64,000 bases of DNA. It comes from Sulfurihydrogenibium subterraneum DSM 15120. GTDB taxonomy: Bacteria > Aquificota > Aquificia > Aquificales > Hydrogenothermaceae. The notes beneath the pieces were generated by a model. It was not told the DNA's origin, did not search any database, and was given only the letters and a program-made list of their open reading frames with translations. Both the position numbers and the translations under genes were made by a program. Below, piece by piece: positions 53,929 to 62,872 of the stretch. The DNA lies in the NCBI RefSeq assembly GCF_000619805.1, contig NZ_JHUV01000008.1, positions 248,001 to 312,000 of the forward strand. The letters are read 5' to 3'. Position 1 is the stretch's first letter. Each line of letters begins with the position of its first letter.

Positions 53929-54365
53929 GAAAAAGTATTGTTCTAATTTTACTTGGATTTTTTATATCATCTTGCTCTTTTCCTAAAATTATTGTTTATG
54001 ACGACCCACTATCAGCTTCCCAGCATAATGATTTAGGAGTTATCTACGAAAAGAAAGGAGAGTTTGATTTAGCAGAAAAAGAGTACAAAAAAGCTATAAA
54101 CAAAGATAAAAACTGGTACTTGCCTTACTTTAATCTTGGAAATTTATATTACAAGATGGGGAAAAAAGAAAAAGCGATTGAATATTACTTAAAATCCTTA
54201 GAAAAAGAGAGAAATCCAGACACATTAAACAATTTAGCATATGTTTTATATGAATTTGGAAGGTATGAAGAAGCTAAAAAATATATAGAAGAAGCACTTT
54301 CCCTAAAAAAAGACCCTAATTATGAAGATACCTACAAAAAAATATTAGAAAAGCTTAATCATTAA
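53925..54365 (+). CDS. TPR lipoprotein linked to the C39-like peptidase
   Basis: A 146-residue protein with a lipoprotein signal ([15 protein letters not shown], acylated Cys) and about three tetratricopeptide repeats, for example [20 protein letters not shown] and [23 protein letters not shown] 53925 overlaps the peptidase stop codon (ATGA). It looks like the TPR part of PA2778 as a separate protein; it overlaps queF tail to tail by four bases. Confidence 0.82.
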   Translation: MRKSIVLILLGFFISSCSFPKIIVYDDPLSASQHNDLGVIYEKKGEFDLAEKEYKKAINKDKNWYLPYFNLGNLYYKMGKKEKAIEYYLKSLEKERNPDTLNNLAYVLYEFGRYEEAKKYIEEALSLKKDPNYEDTYKKILEKLNH

Positions 54366-54733
54366 GGGTTATCTTCACTACTTACTTTTATAATGGTTTT
54401 GACGTTGCCTCTTGGATTCCAGTCTCCTATTACTTCTAACTTTCTTGGTTTTAATAGGTTATATAAGTCTTCGTATATTTTATTTGTAGCTTCTTCGTGA
54501 GATATGTATTGATTTCTATACTTGTTTAAATAAAGCTTTAATGATTTTAGCTCCACTATATACTTGTCTGGTATATAGGTTATTCTTATAGTAGCATAAT
54601 CTGGATATCCAGATCTTGGACAGAGGCAGGAGAATTCAGGAAAAGTTATATCTATCGTATAGTTTCTCTCAGGGTATGGATTAGGCCAAGGTTCTAACTG
54701 AGATTCTAATATCTCCTTTTCTCCATACTTCAT
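54362..54733 (-). CDS. queF: NADPH-dependent preQ0 reductase QueF
   Basis: Reduces the nitrile of preQ0 to the amine preQ1 in queuosine synthesis. The 123-residue unimodular form has the catalytic Cys in [16 protein letters not shown], the NADPH/substrate motif [16 protein letters not shown] and the His-Glu of SHEEATN. QueC, D and E are not in the window. Follows ispA by 12 bases. Confidence 0.94.
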   Translation of the reverse strand: MKYGEKEILESQLEPWPNPYPERNYTIDITFPEFSCLCPRSGYPDYATIRITYIPDKYIVELKSLKLYLNKYRNQYISHEEATNKIYEDLYNLLKPRKLEVIGDWNPRGNVKTIIKVSSEDNP

Positions 54734-54745
54734 AAGACCACCTCT

Positions 54746-55612
54746 TTAAAGTTCTCTACTTACAATGTAATCAGCTATAGATATTAGTATATCAGGATTT
54801 TTTAAGTATTTAACTTCTTGTTTTGCCTTTTCAACATAATCTTTGGCTATTTTTATCGATTCATCAAGTCCGTAAACAGAAGGATAGGTTATTTTATTCT
54901 TTTCTTTGTCTTTATGAAGTTTTTTTCCTACTTTTTCTTCATCACCTATTTCGTCAAGTATGTCATCCCATATCTGAAAAGCAATTCCTACGTAAAGCCC
55001 ATAATTTTTGAGATTTTCCACTTCTTTCTGTGAAGCTCCAGCCAAAATGCCACCTACCTGACAGCATCCAGATATAAACTTTGCTGTTTTATGAGTGTGG
55101 ATAAAGTCTATATCTTTAAAATTTTCTAAAATATCTCCTGCTTGACCACCTACCATTCCGTAAACACCAACACTGTTAGATATTACGTTTATAGCTTTTA
55201 ATAATTTATCAGGACTAATCTTTCTATTACTACTTATCAACTCAAAAGCATAAGTAAGAAGCCCATCACCAGCTAAAATTGCTATAGCTTCTCCAAAAAC
55301 TTTATGGCAGGTAGGTTTTCCTCTTCTTAGGTCATCATCGTCCATAGCAGGTAGGTCATCGTGAATAAGAGAATAAGTATGAATAAACTCAACACTTAGA
55401 GCCACATCTATAAAATCTTCAATATAAACATCAGGATTTACAGATTTTGCCGACTCTATAATCAAAATAGGCCTAATCCTTTTACCACCAACTGTTAGAG
55501 AATACTCCATAGCATCAAAAAGCTCTTTGGGTATTCCTTTTGGAATAAAGTTTGTTAAATGCTTGTTTATAAGCTCAGCTTGTTTTTTTAAGTAGAGTTT
55601 AATATCAACCAT
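54746..55612 (-). CDS. ispA: Polyprenyl synthetase (farnesyl/geranylgeranyl diphosphate synthase)
   Basis: Trans-prenyltransferase, 288 residues. First aspartate-rich motif in HDDLPAMDDDDLRRGKPTCH with the two-residue insertion seen in bacterial type II FPP synthases, second motif QIWDDILDEIGDEEKVGK. Product length (C15 or C20) is not certain. No ribosome site is seen; TATAAT at 55624-55619 lies only six bases from the ATG, pointing to a leaderless mRNA. Uses the products of the dxs/ispF pathway. Confidence 0.93.
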   Translation of the reverse strand: MVDIKLYLKKQAELINKHLTNFIPKGIPKELFDAMEYSLTVGGKRIRPILIIESAKSVNPDVYIEDFIDVALSVEFIHTYSLIHDDLPAMDDDDLRRGKPTCHKVFGEAIAILAGDGLLTYAFELISSNRKISPDKLLKAINVISNSVGVYGMVGGQAGDILENFKDIDFIHTHKTAKFISGCCQVGGILAGASQKEVENLKNYGLYVGIAFQIWDDILDEIGDEEKVGKKLHKDKEKNKITYPSVYGLDESIKIAKDYVEKAKQEVKYLKNPDILISIADYIVSREL

Positions 55613-55618
55613 GGAAAT

Positions 55619-55628
55619 ATTATATAAT
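55619..55628. promoter_or_regulatory. Overlapping -10 boxes between ispA and the PpiD-like gene
   Basis: ATTATATAAT gives TATAAT on the minus strand (55624-55619, six bases before the ispA ATG) and TATAAT on the plus strand (55623-55628, 28 bases before the PpiD-like start). -35 boxes are weak. Confidence 0.4.
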
Positions 55629-55656
55629 ATTCTTCAAAAATTTAAAGGAGTAAAGC

Positions 55657-57027
55657 TTGTTTACCAAAATCGCAGGCTCAAAGTGGAAAAATATTGTTTT
55701 ATACATAACAGCATTTGCGTTTGTCGCTACTTCTGTAGTTGCAGTTATAATATACAAACTAAGCGGAGAGATAAATGGAGCTGCAGAGGTAAACGGTAGA
55801 GAGATACCTATTTACGAGTTTAATTATACCTATGAAATGATTGGAAGAAACCTACAAAATCAAAATATAGATATCACTCCTTTTAAAAAAGAGATAGCAA
55901 AACAAGCTATAGAAACCCTTATAGAAAACGAGCTGATTTATCAAGAAGCTGAAAAAGAAGGTATAGTGGCAACTAAAGAGCAAGTTAAGGAGGAGCTTCT
56001 TAACATCCCAGCTTTTCAAGTAAATGGAAAGTTTGATAAAAACACTTACATCCAAATTATAAACTCTCTGGGTCTAACACCAGAAGGTTTTGAAGCGATA
56101 CTTCAAAAACAAATTACAGTAAATAACTTAAGGTCTATACTACTATCAACGTTATACGTATCTAATGAAGAAGTAGAAACATTTACAAAAAAACAACTTA
56201 CAAAAATATCAGGGGAAGTAACATTAATAAAACCAAAGGAACCTGTAATTACAGACCAGATGATAAAAGATTACTATGAAAAGCATAAAAGTGATTACAC
56301 ATTAAAAGAAGGGAAAAAAGTAGAAGTTTATAAAATAGATATAAACAAGGCAGGACAGGAAAAGGCAGAAAGTATAGCAAAAGATTTATTTATGAAAGCC
56401 AAAAATGGAAATTTATCAAACATTCCTACAGAAGTAGAAAAAGTCTTTGATGGTGAAGTATACGAAGATAAAAAACCAGAAAACATACCTCAAGACGTTT
56501 TAGACCTTTCAAAAGATAAAAAAGTCTCTTTCTCTAAAACAAACGATGCATACTACATCGGTATATATAAAGGAGACGTTTCACAATCTAAACCATTTGA
56601 AGAGATAAAATCAGAGATTACAGAAAAGTTAAAAAGACAAGAATATCAAAAAGCAGTAGAACAACTACATAAAACAACAGACATCACAGCTTTACTTTCA
56701 AACAATCCAGCAGAAAAAAATCAAATTTCTGATACAACCATACAAGAGTTTGTTGTAAAATATGGAATAAAACCAGACAGTTTAAATAACATCACCAGAC
56801 TAAAAGTAGGAGAAAGCTCTAAACCTATAAACACAGAAAATGGCATTTTAATATTTAAACTCTCTCAAATTACAGAGCCAGATAAAGATAAAATGGAAGA
56901 GATGAAAAAAACTATAGAGCCTATGATTAAGGCACAAAAATTCAACGATATATACAAAATGTATTTAGACAATCTTAAAAAGAAAGCAAAAATTAAGATA
57001 AATAAGAGGTTGTTAGAAGGTGAATAA
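55657..57027 (+). CDS. SurA/PpiD-like periplasmic chaperone
   Basis: A 456-residue protein with one N-terminal membrane helix (NIVLYITAFAFVATSVVAVI), then a SurA-type N-terminal helical domain (ETLIENELIYQEAEKEGIV) and parvulin-like parts, as in PpiD. The parvulin catalytic motif is not clear, so it may be a chaperone without isomerase activity. TTG start after AAAGGAG. Works with BamA-type assembly in known systems. Overlaps the next gene by eight bases. Confidence 0.8.
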   Translation: MFTKIAGSKWKNIVLYITAFAFVATSVVAVIIYKLSGEINGAAEVNGREIPIYEFNYTYEMIGRNLQNQNIDITPFKKEIAKQAIETLIENELIYQEAEKEGIVATKEQVKEELLNIPAFQVNGKFDKNTYIQIINSLGLTPEGFEAILQKQITVNNLRSILLSTLYVSNEEVETFTKKQLTKISGEVTLIKPKEPVITDQMIKDYYEKHKSDYTLKEGKKVEVYKIDINKAGQEKAESIAKDLFMKAKNGNLSNIPTEVEKVFDGEVYEDKKPENIPQDVLDLSKDKKVSFSKTNDAYYIGIYKGDVSQSKPFEEIKSEITEKLKRQEYQKAVEQLHKTTDITALLSNNPAEKNQISDTTIQEFVVKYGIKPDSLNNITRLKVGESSKPINTENGILIFKLSQITEPDKDKMEEMKKTIEPMIKAQKFNDIYKMYLDNLKKKAKIKINKRLLEGE

Positions 57028-57493
57028 AAGCCCGTACGCTTTAGACTTTTTACGGCATCAGATAGAAGTAATAAAAAGCAATATCAAAAAACCAAAATAT
57101 AGAGAACTTTTAAATCAAATATTTGAAAATAAAGATATGGTAGAACTTTTCGAAAAAGCAAAAGATAAAAAAACAAGAAATTACCAACACGGTATATTAG
57201 AAAGGACAGCATCTGTTGGGTCTTTAGCTTTATGTATGTACGATAACTACCCAACGATAGATATAGACCTTTTACTTATAGGAATAATACTATCAGGATT
57301 TAGAGACAGTTTAGGAAGACCTTTTTTTTATAAATATGTAAAAGAATATCCAGAAATAGCAGAATTACTATACAAAAAAAATAGAAAAAAACCAAAATTA
57401 GAGCATTTTTTATTTGATGAACTTTTTAAAATTGACGAAAAAGTTATTAACTTTATGAAAAAAAAGGAGGATGTGGATGGAAACTTTATTTGA
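57020..57493 (+). CDS. Degenerate HD-domain-like protein
   Basis: A 157-residue cytoplasmic protein starting at GTG. NYQHGILERTASVGSLALCM and IDIDLLLIGIILSGFRDSLG follow the layout of YhaM-type HD hydrolases (HHxGLLxHTxxV ... DLLxxGAxLHDxGK), but the HD pair is replaced by GFRDS and the second His is absent. Probably catalytically dead; a binding or regulatory role is inference. Lies between the PpiD-like gene and a di-iron protein, overlapping both. Confidence 0.6.
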   Translation: MNKSPYALDFLRHQIEVIKSNIKKPKYRELLNQIFENKDMVELFEKAKDKKTRNYQHGILERTASVGSLALCMYDNYPTIDIDLLLIGIILSGFRDSLGRPFFYKYVKEYPEIAELLYKKNRKKPKLEHFLFDELFKIDEKVINFMKKKEDVDGNFI

Positions 57494-58241
57494 CAACGGT
57501 ACACATAAAAACTTTTTATTAGAAGACTTTGGACACGGTGAGATGGTTCAGGCTAACGTCCATCTTATAGTTGATAGTGGAAAAGGTATGATACTTGACC
57601 CAGGAGGACATAAAGTATTTAAACATCTTCTTCAAGAGATAGGAGTTATAATAGGTGTTGATAACCTTCAATGGATATTTTTTTCACATCAAGACCCAGA
57701 TATAGTTGCAGCTGCAAACGGATGGCTTATGACAACAAAGGCTAACGCTCTTGCATCTAAACTTTGGCTTAGATTTATACCTCATTTTGGAGTAGACAGG
57801 TTAGTTGCAGATAGAATAATAGGACTTGACGATGAAGGGGCAATAATAAAACTTGGTAATACTGACATTTACATACTTCCTGCTCATTGGCTTCACTCAC
57901 CTGGAAATTTTCAGGTTTACGACCCAGTCTCAAAAATACTATACTCTGGAGACTTGGGAGCTTCTTTAGGGCAGGATTATATGTATGTTCAAAACTTTGA
58001 AGAACATATAAAATATATGGAAGGTTTCCACAGAAGGTACATAAACAGCGGAAGGGCATTGAAAAACTGGGCTAAAATGGTTAGACAGTTAGACATAGAG
58101 ACAATAGCTCCTCAACACGGAGCAATTTTTAAAGGTAAAGATATGGTTAACAAATTTATAAACTGGGTTGAAAACTTAGAGACTGGTATTGATATAATGG
58201 ACGAAGTTTACAAAATACCTACAAAAAGGCTAACGGTATAG
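57477..58241 (+). CDS. Di-iron metallo-beta-lactamase-fold protein (ODP type)
   Basis: A 254-residue protein related to the oxygen-binding di-iron domain of flavodiiron proteins, without a flavodoxin part. Metal ligands are expected in FFSHQDPDIVAA, ILPAHWLHSPGNFQVY, LYSGDLGAS and IAPQHGAIF. HQDPD instead of HxHxDH is typical of this group, whose studied members bind oxygen and may act as sensors. ATG 57477 stands six bases after AAAGGAGG. Overlaps the HD-like gene. Confidence 0.82.
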   Translation: METLFDNGTHKNFLLEDFGHGEMVQANVHLIVDSGKGMILDPGGHKVFKHLLQEIGVIIGVDNLQWIFFSHQDPDIVAAANGWLMTTKANALASKLWLRFIPHFGVDRLVADRIIGLDDEGAIIKLGNTDIYILPAHWLHSPGNFQVYDPVSKILYSGDLGASLGQDYMYVQNFEEHIKYMEGFHRRYINSGRALKNWAKMVRQLDIETIAPQHGAIFKGKDMVNKFINWVENLETGIDIMDEVYKIPTKRLTV

Positions 58242-59123
58242 TTGATAGAGCATTATTCTGTATTACATAGGGAAGTATTAGAATTTACGAAGGATTTAAA
58301 AGGAGGTTATTTTATAGATGCAACGGTTGGAGGAGGTGGACACTCCTACCTTATCTTGCAGCAAAATCCAAATCTGAAGCTGATAGGTATAGATAAAGAT
58401 GAGTATGCTCTAAAAGTTGCAAAAGAAAAGCTCAAAGATTTTGAAGGAAGATTTACTTTAATAAAGTCTTCTTTTAAAGATATAGATAAAGTTGTAAATG
58501 ATTTAAATGTAAATCCTATTGTAGGTGTTTTGTTTGACTTTGGAGTATCTCACTTTCAGCTTAAACTTCCAAGAGGTTTTTCATTTCAAAGAGAAGAACC
58601 ATTAGATATGAGGATGGATACATCTTCTGAGTTAACAGCGTACTATGTTGTTAATTACTACTCAGAATCTCAGCTTTTTAACATAATATCCAAATACGGT
58701 GAAGAAAAGTTTGCAAAAAGAATAGCTAAAAATATAGTAGAGTATAGAAAAAAAAAGAAAATAGAGACGACAAAAGAGCTTGCAGACATTGTATACAAAT
58801 CCTACCCTCCTAATTTAAGACATTCAAGAATACACCCTGCAACAAAAACATTCCAAGCTATAAGAATAGAGGTAAACAATGAATTAGTAGAGATAGAGGA
58901 AGCTTTAGAAAAGGCTATTCACATAATATCAAAAGGAGGAATCATAATTGCAATCTCCTTCCACTCTTTAGAAGACAGAATAGTAAAAAATACATTTAAA
59001 AAATACAAAGAGTTAAAGTTTTTGGAAATTTTGACGAAAAAACCAATAACACCAAAAGAAGACGAGATTAAAGAAAATCCGGCTTCAAGAAGTGCAAAAA
59101 TGAGAGTGGCAAGGAGGATATAA
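58242..59123 (+). CDS. rsmH: 16S rRNA m4C1402 methyltransferase RsmH
   Basis: Methylates N4 of C1402 in 16S rRNA. The 293-residue product has HREVLEF, the SAM motif FIDATVGGGGHSYLIL, FDFGVSHFQL, PLDMRMD and RRIHPATKTFQAIRIEVN-like HSRIHPATKTFQAIRIEVN. TTG start directly after the preceding stop codon. Opens a short cell-division group with ftsL and ftsI; mraZ is absent here. Confidence 0.96.
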   Translation: MIEHYSVLHREVLEFTKDLKGGYFIDATVGGGGHSYLILQQNPNLKLIGIDKDEYALKVAKEKLKDFEGRFTLIKSSFKDIDKVVNDLNVNPIVGVLFDFGVSHFQLKLPRGFSFQREEPLDMRMDTSSELTAYYVVNYYSESQLFNIISKYGEEKFAKRIAKNIVEYRKKKKIETTKELADIVYKSYPPNLRHSRIHPATKTFQAIRIEVNNELVEIEEALEKAIHIISKGGIIIAISFHSLEDRIVKNTFKKYKELKFLEILTKKPITPKEDEIKENPASRSAKMRVARRI

Positions 59124-59443
59124 TGATAAGAGAGTTAATTTTAAATAAAAATGAAGTTTTAAATGATGTAAAATTAGGACTTTCAAGACATAAACTTAGC
59201 CTTATAGTTATAATGATTACTCTTTTGGCATTAGTATTATACAGCCAGCTAAATTATAAAATAGATAGGGAAATAGTCAAACTAAATGCTGAAAAAAATT
59301 ATCTTATCGCAGAAAACTTTAAACTAAAAAATCAGATAACAGTCCTTTCTTCCCCTGAAAGAATAAGTAAAATTGCAAAAGAAGAAGGTGGAATGAAAAA
59401 GGTAGATTATAATCAGGTTAAGTTTATAGATGTAAATGAGTGA
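59123..59443 (+). CDS. ftsL: FtsL-like cell division protein
   Basis: A 106-residue bitopic protein with a cytoplasmic start, one membrane helix (LSLIVIMITLLALVLYSQL) and a periplasmic coiled coil with heptads of Leu/Ile/Asn, ending in ERISKIAKEEGGMKK. Size, topology and place between rsmH and ftsI fit FtsL. The ATG overlaps the rsmH stop by one base. Confidence 0.85.
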   Translation: MIRELILNKNEVLNDVKLGLSRHKLSLIVIMITLLALVLYSQLNYKIDREIVKLNAEKNYLIAENFKLKNQITVLSSPERISKIAKEEGGMKKVDYNQVKFIDVNE

Positions 59444-61160
59444 AAAAAAAACTTACTTTATTCTCGCGGTACTTTCTTTTTCATTTTTAATTGTATTAGG
59501 TAAGATTTTACAGATACAGGTTTTTGAGAGAGAAGAGTTTCAAAAAAGAATAGAAAGACAGTACTATCAAGAAGAAGAGATAATTTTACCAAGAGGTACT
59601 ATATTTGATAGAAATGGAAAATTTATTGCTATAAGTATTCCTACATTGTCTGTTTACGTTATTCCAAAATACATTAAAGACAAAGAAAATACAGCAAAAC
59701 AGCTCTCATTACTTTTAAAAATACCATATGAAGAATTAAGAAAAACTCTTTATGAAAGAAAAAACTACACTATAATCGCAACTAACGTAGATAAGTCTTT
59801 AAGACCACAACTGGAAAAAGTTAGGTTTGACCTAAAAGAATGGAACATTGGAATTTTAGATAACAGTATGAGATTTTATCCTTTTGGATTTACAGCAGGA
59901 AACGTTATAGGTTTTGTTAGTAAAAAGACTGGACTTGGACTTGAAGGAATGGAATATCAACTTAACGATTACTTAGGTGGAGGAAAAGCTAAACTTAGAT
60001 TTTTAAAAGATGCAAGAGGAAATCTTATAGCAATTGAAAAAGCTGATATCCAGAAAAAAACCTACAACGCAGTATTAACTATAGATATGAACGTTCAACA
60101 CATAGCGGAAGAGTCTTTAATGGAGCTAGTTCAAGAAAGGAATCCTTTAGAAGCTGCTGTTTTAATAATGAATCCCTACACTGGTGAAATACTGGCAGCT
60201 GCGTCTTACCCTAACTACGACCCTAATAACTATCAAGCTTATAAATACAGGAAAAACATCGTCTTTCAACACGCTTATGAAGTTGGTTCTGTTGCAAAAC
60301 CAATATTTTTAGCAGAAGCTATAGATGAAAAAAAGGTTAATCTAAATGAGATAATAGACTGTCAAAATGGTGCAATATATGTAGATGGGGTAAGGATTAG
60401 AGACCATAAAAAATTTGGATTTTTTACTCCTGTTCAGATAATTCAGCACTCTTCTAACGTAGGAGCAATAAAGATTGCATTAAGGTTAGACTCAAAAGCT
60501 GTCTATAAAAGACTAAGGGATTTAGGGTTTGGTCAGAAAACAGGAATATTCTCGGGAGAGGCAAGCGGTTCTTTAAAAGAAGACTACAGACCAGTTAATA
60601 TAGCTTACGCATCTATAGGTCAAAACTGGACTACAACTGTCTTACAGGTTGGGGTTGCCTACTCAGCTTTTGCAAATGGTGGATATTTAGTAAAACCTAT
60701 GCTTCTAAAAGGTTTAACTGAAGATTCTGGCAATTACGTAAAAGTCTTTCAACCACAGGTTGTAAAAAAAGTTTTAAGTGATGAAAGTATTGAAAAATTA
60801 AAACCAATACTAAAACTTGTAGTAGAGGATGGAACAGCAAAATCTGGAAAATCAGATTTCTTCACAATTGCAGGGAAAACTGGTACAGCTCAAAAGTACG
60901 ACCCTGCAATAAAAGCTTTATCTAACACAAAGTGGTACACCTGGTTTGCAGGGTTTTTCCCTGTAGAAAAACCAATGTTTACTGTTGTGGTATTTGCAAA
61001 CGAACCAAAACCTAAGTTTGCCGGAGAGCACATAGGTGGAGGTGGAGTTTCTGCAACAGTTTTAAAAAATTTAGTTGACAGAATTATGTTTTACTACAAA
61101 CAAAAACCTGATAAGGTCAAGAATTCAAATACTGCTTTATCTTCTGAGCAACAGAGGTAG
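59436..61160 (+). CDS. ftsI: Septal peptidoglycan transpeptidase FtsI (PBP3-like)
   Basis: Class B penicillin-binding protein of 574 residues. N-terminal membrane helix, pedestal domain with LPRGTIFDRNGKFIA, then the transpeptidase: SxxK in EVGSVAKPIFLAEA near residue 285, SxN in QHSSNVGAIKIA and KTG in IAGKTGTAQKY. All motifs are present. Its last 44 bases overlap uvrC on the other strand. Confidence 0.93.
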   Translation: MSEKKTYFILAVLSFSFLIVLGKILQIQVFEREEFQKRIERQYYQEEEIILPRGTIFDRNGKFIAISIPTLSVYVIPKYIKDKENTAKQLSLLLKIPYEELRKTLYERKNYTIIATNVDKSLRPQLEKVRFDLKEWNIGILDNSMRFYPFGFTAGNVIGFVSKKTGLGLEGMEYQLNDYLGGGKAKLRFLKDARGNLIAIEKADIQKKTYNAVLTIDMNVQHIAEESLMELVQERNPLEAAVLIMNPYTGEILAAASYPNYDPNNYQAYKYRKNIVFQHAYEVGSVAKPIFLAEAIDEKKVNLNEIIDCQNGAIYVDGVRIRDHKKFGFFTPVQIIQHSSNVGAIKIALRLDSKAVYKRLRDLGFGQKTGIFSGEASGSLKEDYRPVNIAYASIGQNWTTTVLQVGVAYSAFANGGYLVKPMLLKGLTEDSGNYVKVFQPQVVKKVLSDESIEKLKPILKLVVEDGTAKSGKSDFFTIAGKTGTAQKYDPAIKALSNTKWYTWFAGFFPVEKPMFTVVVFANEPKPKFAGEHIGGGGVSATVLKNLVDRIMFYYKQKPDKVKNSNTALSSEQQR

Positions 61161-62835
61161 GGATACCTAATTTTTTCAACTCTTCATCAGGAGCTTTTAA
61201 GATGTTATCAAGGGTTTTATAAGTTCTGTAAAGCATTTCTTTTCTTTTTTCTCCTATTCCTTCTATGTTGTCTAAAACGCTTTTTAGTCCTTCTTTCTCT
61301 CTTAATTTCCTGTTGTAGCTGATGGAAAACCTGTGAGCTTCGTCCCGAAGTTGAGTAAAAAGTTTTAAAAGCGGTAAATTGTCAAAAAGCTTTATCTCCC
61401 TTCCGTCATCAGTGTAAAGTATCTCTTCCTTTTTTGCTATAGAAAACACTCTTATATTTAAGCCTAACTTTTCTCTTACTTCTATTCCTTGAGAGAGCTG
61501 ACCTTTTCCACCGTCTATTAAAACTAACTGGGGAGGATTTTCCATCTCTAAATATCTTTTAAATCTTCTTGTAAGGACTTCTCGTAATGAAGCATAATCA
61601 TCAACTTTGTCAACTGTTTTCACTCTAAACCTTCTATATTCTCTCTTATTCATATAACCTTCTTCCCATACTACACAAGACCCAACAGTAAACTCTCCTT
61701 GTAAGTGGGATATATCAAAGCATTCTATCCTTTTTGGAAGTGGAAAGTTAAATGTTTCTTTAAAAGCAGTTTTTAGAGTCTCTAAGTCTGCTACGTTTAT
61801 ATTTCTATCTATAAAGTTTTTAATCTGTTGTGGAATTGTGTAATCTATTTGGACTTTTTTATTTTTACTTTGATAAAGCCACTGTTTAAAGTTTTCAATT
61901 TCTTTAATCTCTTTGTTTAGAATTATCTTCTCTGGAATGTAGTTGTTTTCATAGTAAGAAGTTAAAACAAAAACTTCACTACCTTCTTCAAAATCTTGAT
62001 TGGATATCTTCAGTTCTTCTTTACCTATTATAGTATGACCTCTTACAACTATAAGAAAAACTCTTCTATCAATAAAGTAAAAAACGTCAGCTTCTTGAAT
62101 AGGTATGCCTAATACTTCTTGTTTTTTAACAACAGCTTCTATGGCTTTTATCTGGTCTCTTACTATACCAGCTTTTTCAAACATAAGTTTTTGAGTGTAA
62201 ATGTTTATTTTATCGTAAAGGTCGTAAAGCACATCTTTAACGTTTCCTGATAAAAATGTTTTTGCTACCTTTGCATCTTCGTTATATTCTTTTTTTGATA
62301 TTTTATTTGCACAAGGTCCTGAGCATAAACCTAAATGATAGTCAAAACACACCATGTTTCTAACGGGCATGGGGTCACAGGTTCTGAGTTTGAAAAGTTT
62401 ATGGATAAGGTCTTTCATGTATCTTGCTGTTTTTGCAGGTAAAAAAGGTCCAAAGTAGCTTCCTTTAATCTCTCCATATTTTCTACTTATTTTAACTGTT
62501 GGGTATTGTTCATCAGTAATAACTATCATAGGATAGCTACTTCCTGATTTTAGCCTTACGTTATACTTTGGTTTGTACTGTTTTATAAGTTCATTTTCAA
62601 GGACGAAAGCTTCATAGTCAGATTTTGTTATTATCCACTCTATCTGACTGCTTTCTGCAAATATCTTTCTCTCTTTTGGGTCTGTTTTTATCTGTTGATA
62701 ATGGTTTTTTAAACGGTTTTTTATATTAACAGCTTTACCTATATAAATATACTGTTTCTTTTTATTTTTAAAAAGATAGACCCCTGACTCTTGGGGAGCG
62801 TTTTCTATAAAATCTAAAGCCCACTCATAACTCAT
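61117..62835 (-). CDS. uvrC: Excinuclease ABC subunit C
   Basis: Makes both incisions in nucleotide excision repair. The 572-residue product starts with the GIY-YIG domain (SGVYLFKNKKKQYIYIGKA), has the UvrB-binding UVR motif near residues 200-235, an RNase H-like domain (ECFDISHLQGEFTVGSCVVW and VLIDGGKGQL) and a C-terminal helix-hairpin-helix (LKSVLDNIEGIGEKRKEML). Only 18 bases separate its start from the divergent glycosyltransferase; it has no ribosome site. Confidence 0.96.
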   Translation of the reverse strand: MSYEWALDFIENAPQESGVYLFKNKKKQYIYIGKAVNIKNRLKNHYQQIKTDPKERKIFAESSQIEWIITKSDYEAFVLENELIKQYKPKYNVRLKSGSSYPMIVITDEQYPTVKISRKYGEIKGSYFGPFLPAKTARYMKDLIHKLFKLRTCDPMPVRNMVCFDYHLGLCSGPCANKISKKEYNEDAKVAKTFLSGNVKDVLYDLYDKINIYTQKLMFEKAGIVRDQIKAIEAVVKKQEVLGIPIQEADVFYFIDRRVFLIVVRGHTIIGKEELKISNQDFEEGSEVFVLTSYYENNYIPEKIILNKEIKEIENFKQWLYQSKNKKVQIDYTIPQQIKNFIDRNINVADLETLKTAFKETFNFPLPKRIECFDISHLQGEFTVGSCVVWEEGYMNKREYRRFRVKTVDKVDDYASLREVLTRRFKRYLEMENPPQLVLIDGGKGQLSQGIEVREKLGLNIRVFSIAKKEEILYTDDGREIKLFDNLPLLKLFTQLRDEAHRFSISYNRKLREKEGLKSVLDNIEGIGEKRKEMLYRTYKTLDNILKAPDEELKKLGIPTSVAQKIKQYLNS

Positions 62836-62845
62836 GATAGAATAA

Positions 62846-62872
62846 ATTATAGCATGGAAAAGAGATTTTCAA
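62846..62872 (-). promoter_or_regulatory. Promoter candidate of uvrC (leaderless)
   Basis: Minus-strand TTGAAA (62872-62867), 15-base spacer, perfect TATAAT (62851-62846). The uvrC ATG is ten bases below the -10, so the mRNA would start at or just before the ATG. The -35 box lies inside the coding part of the divergent gene. Confidence 0.45.
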
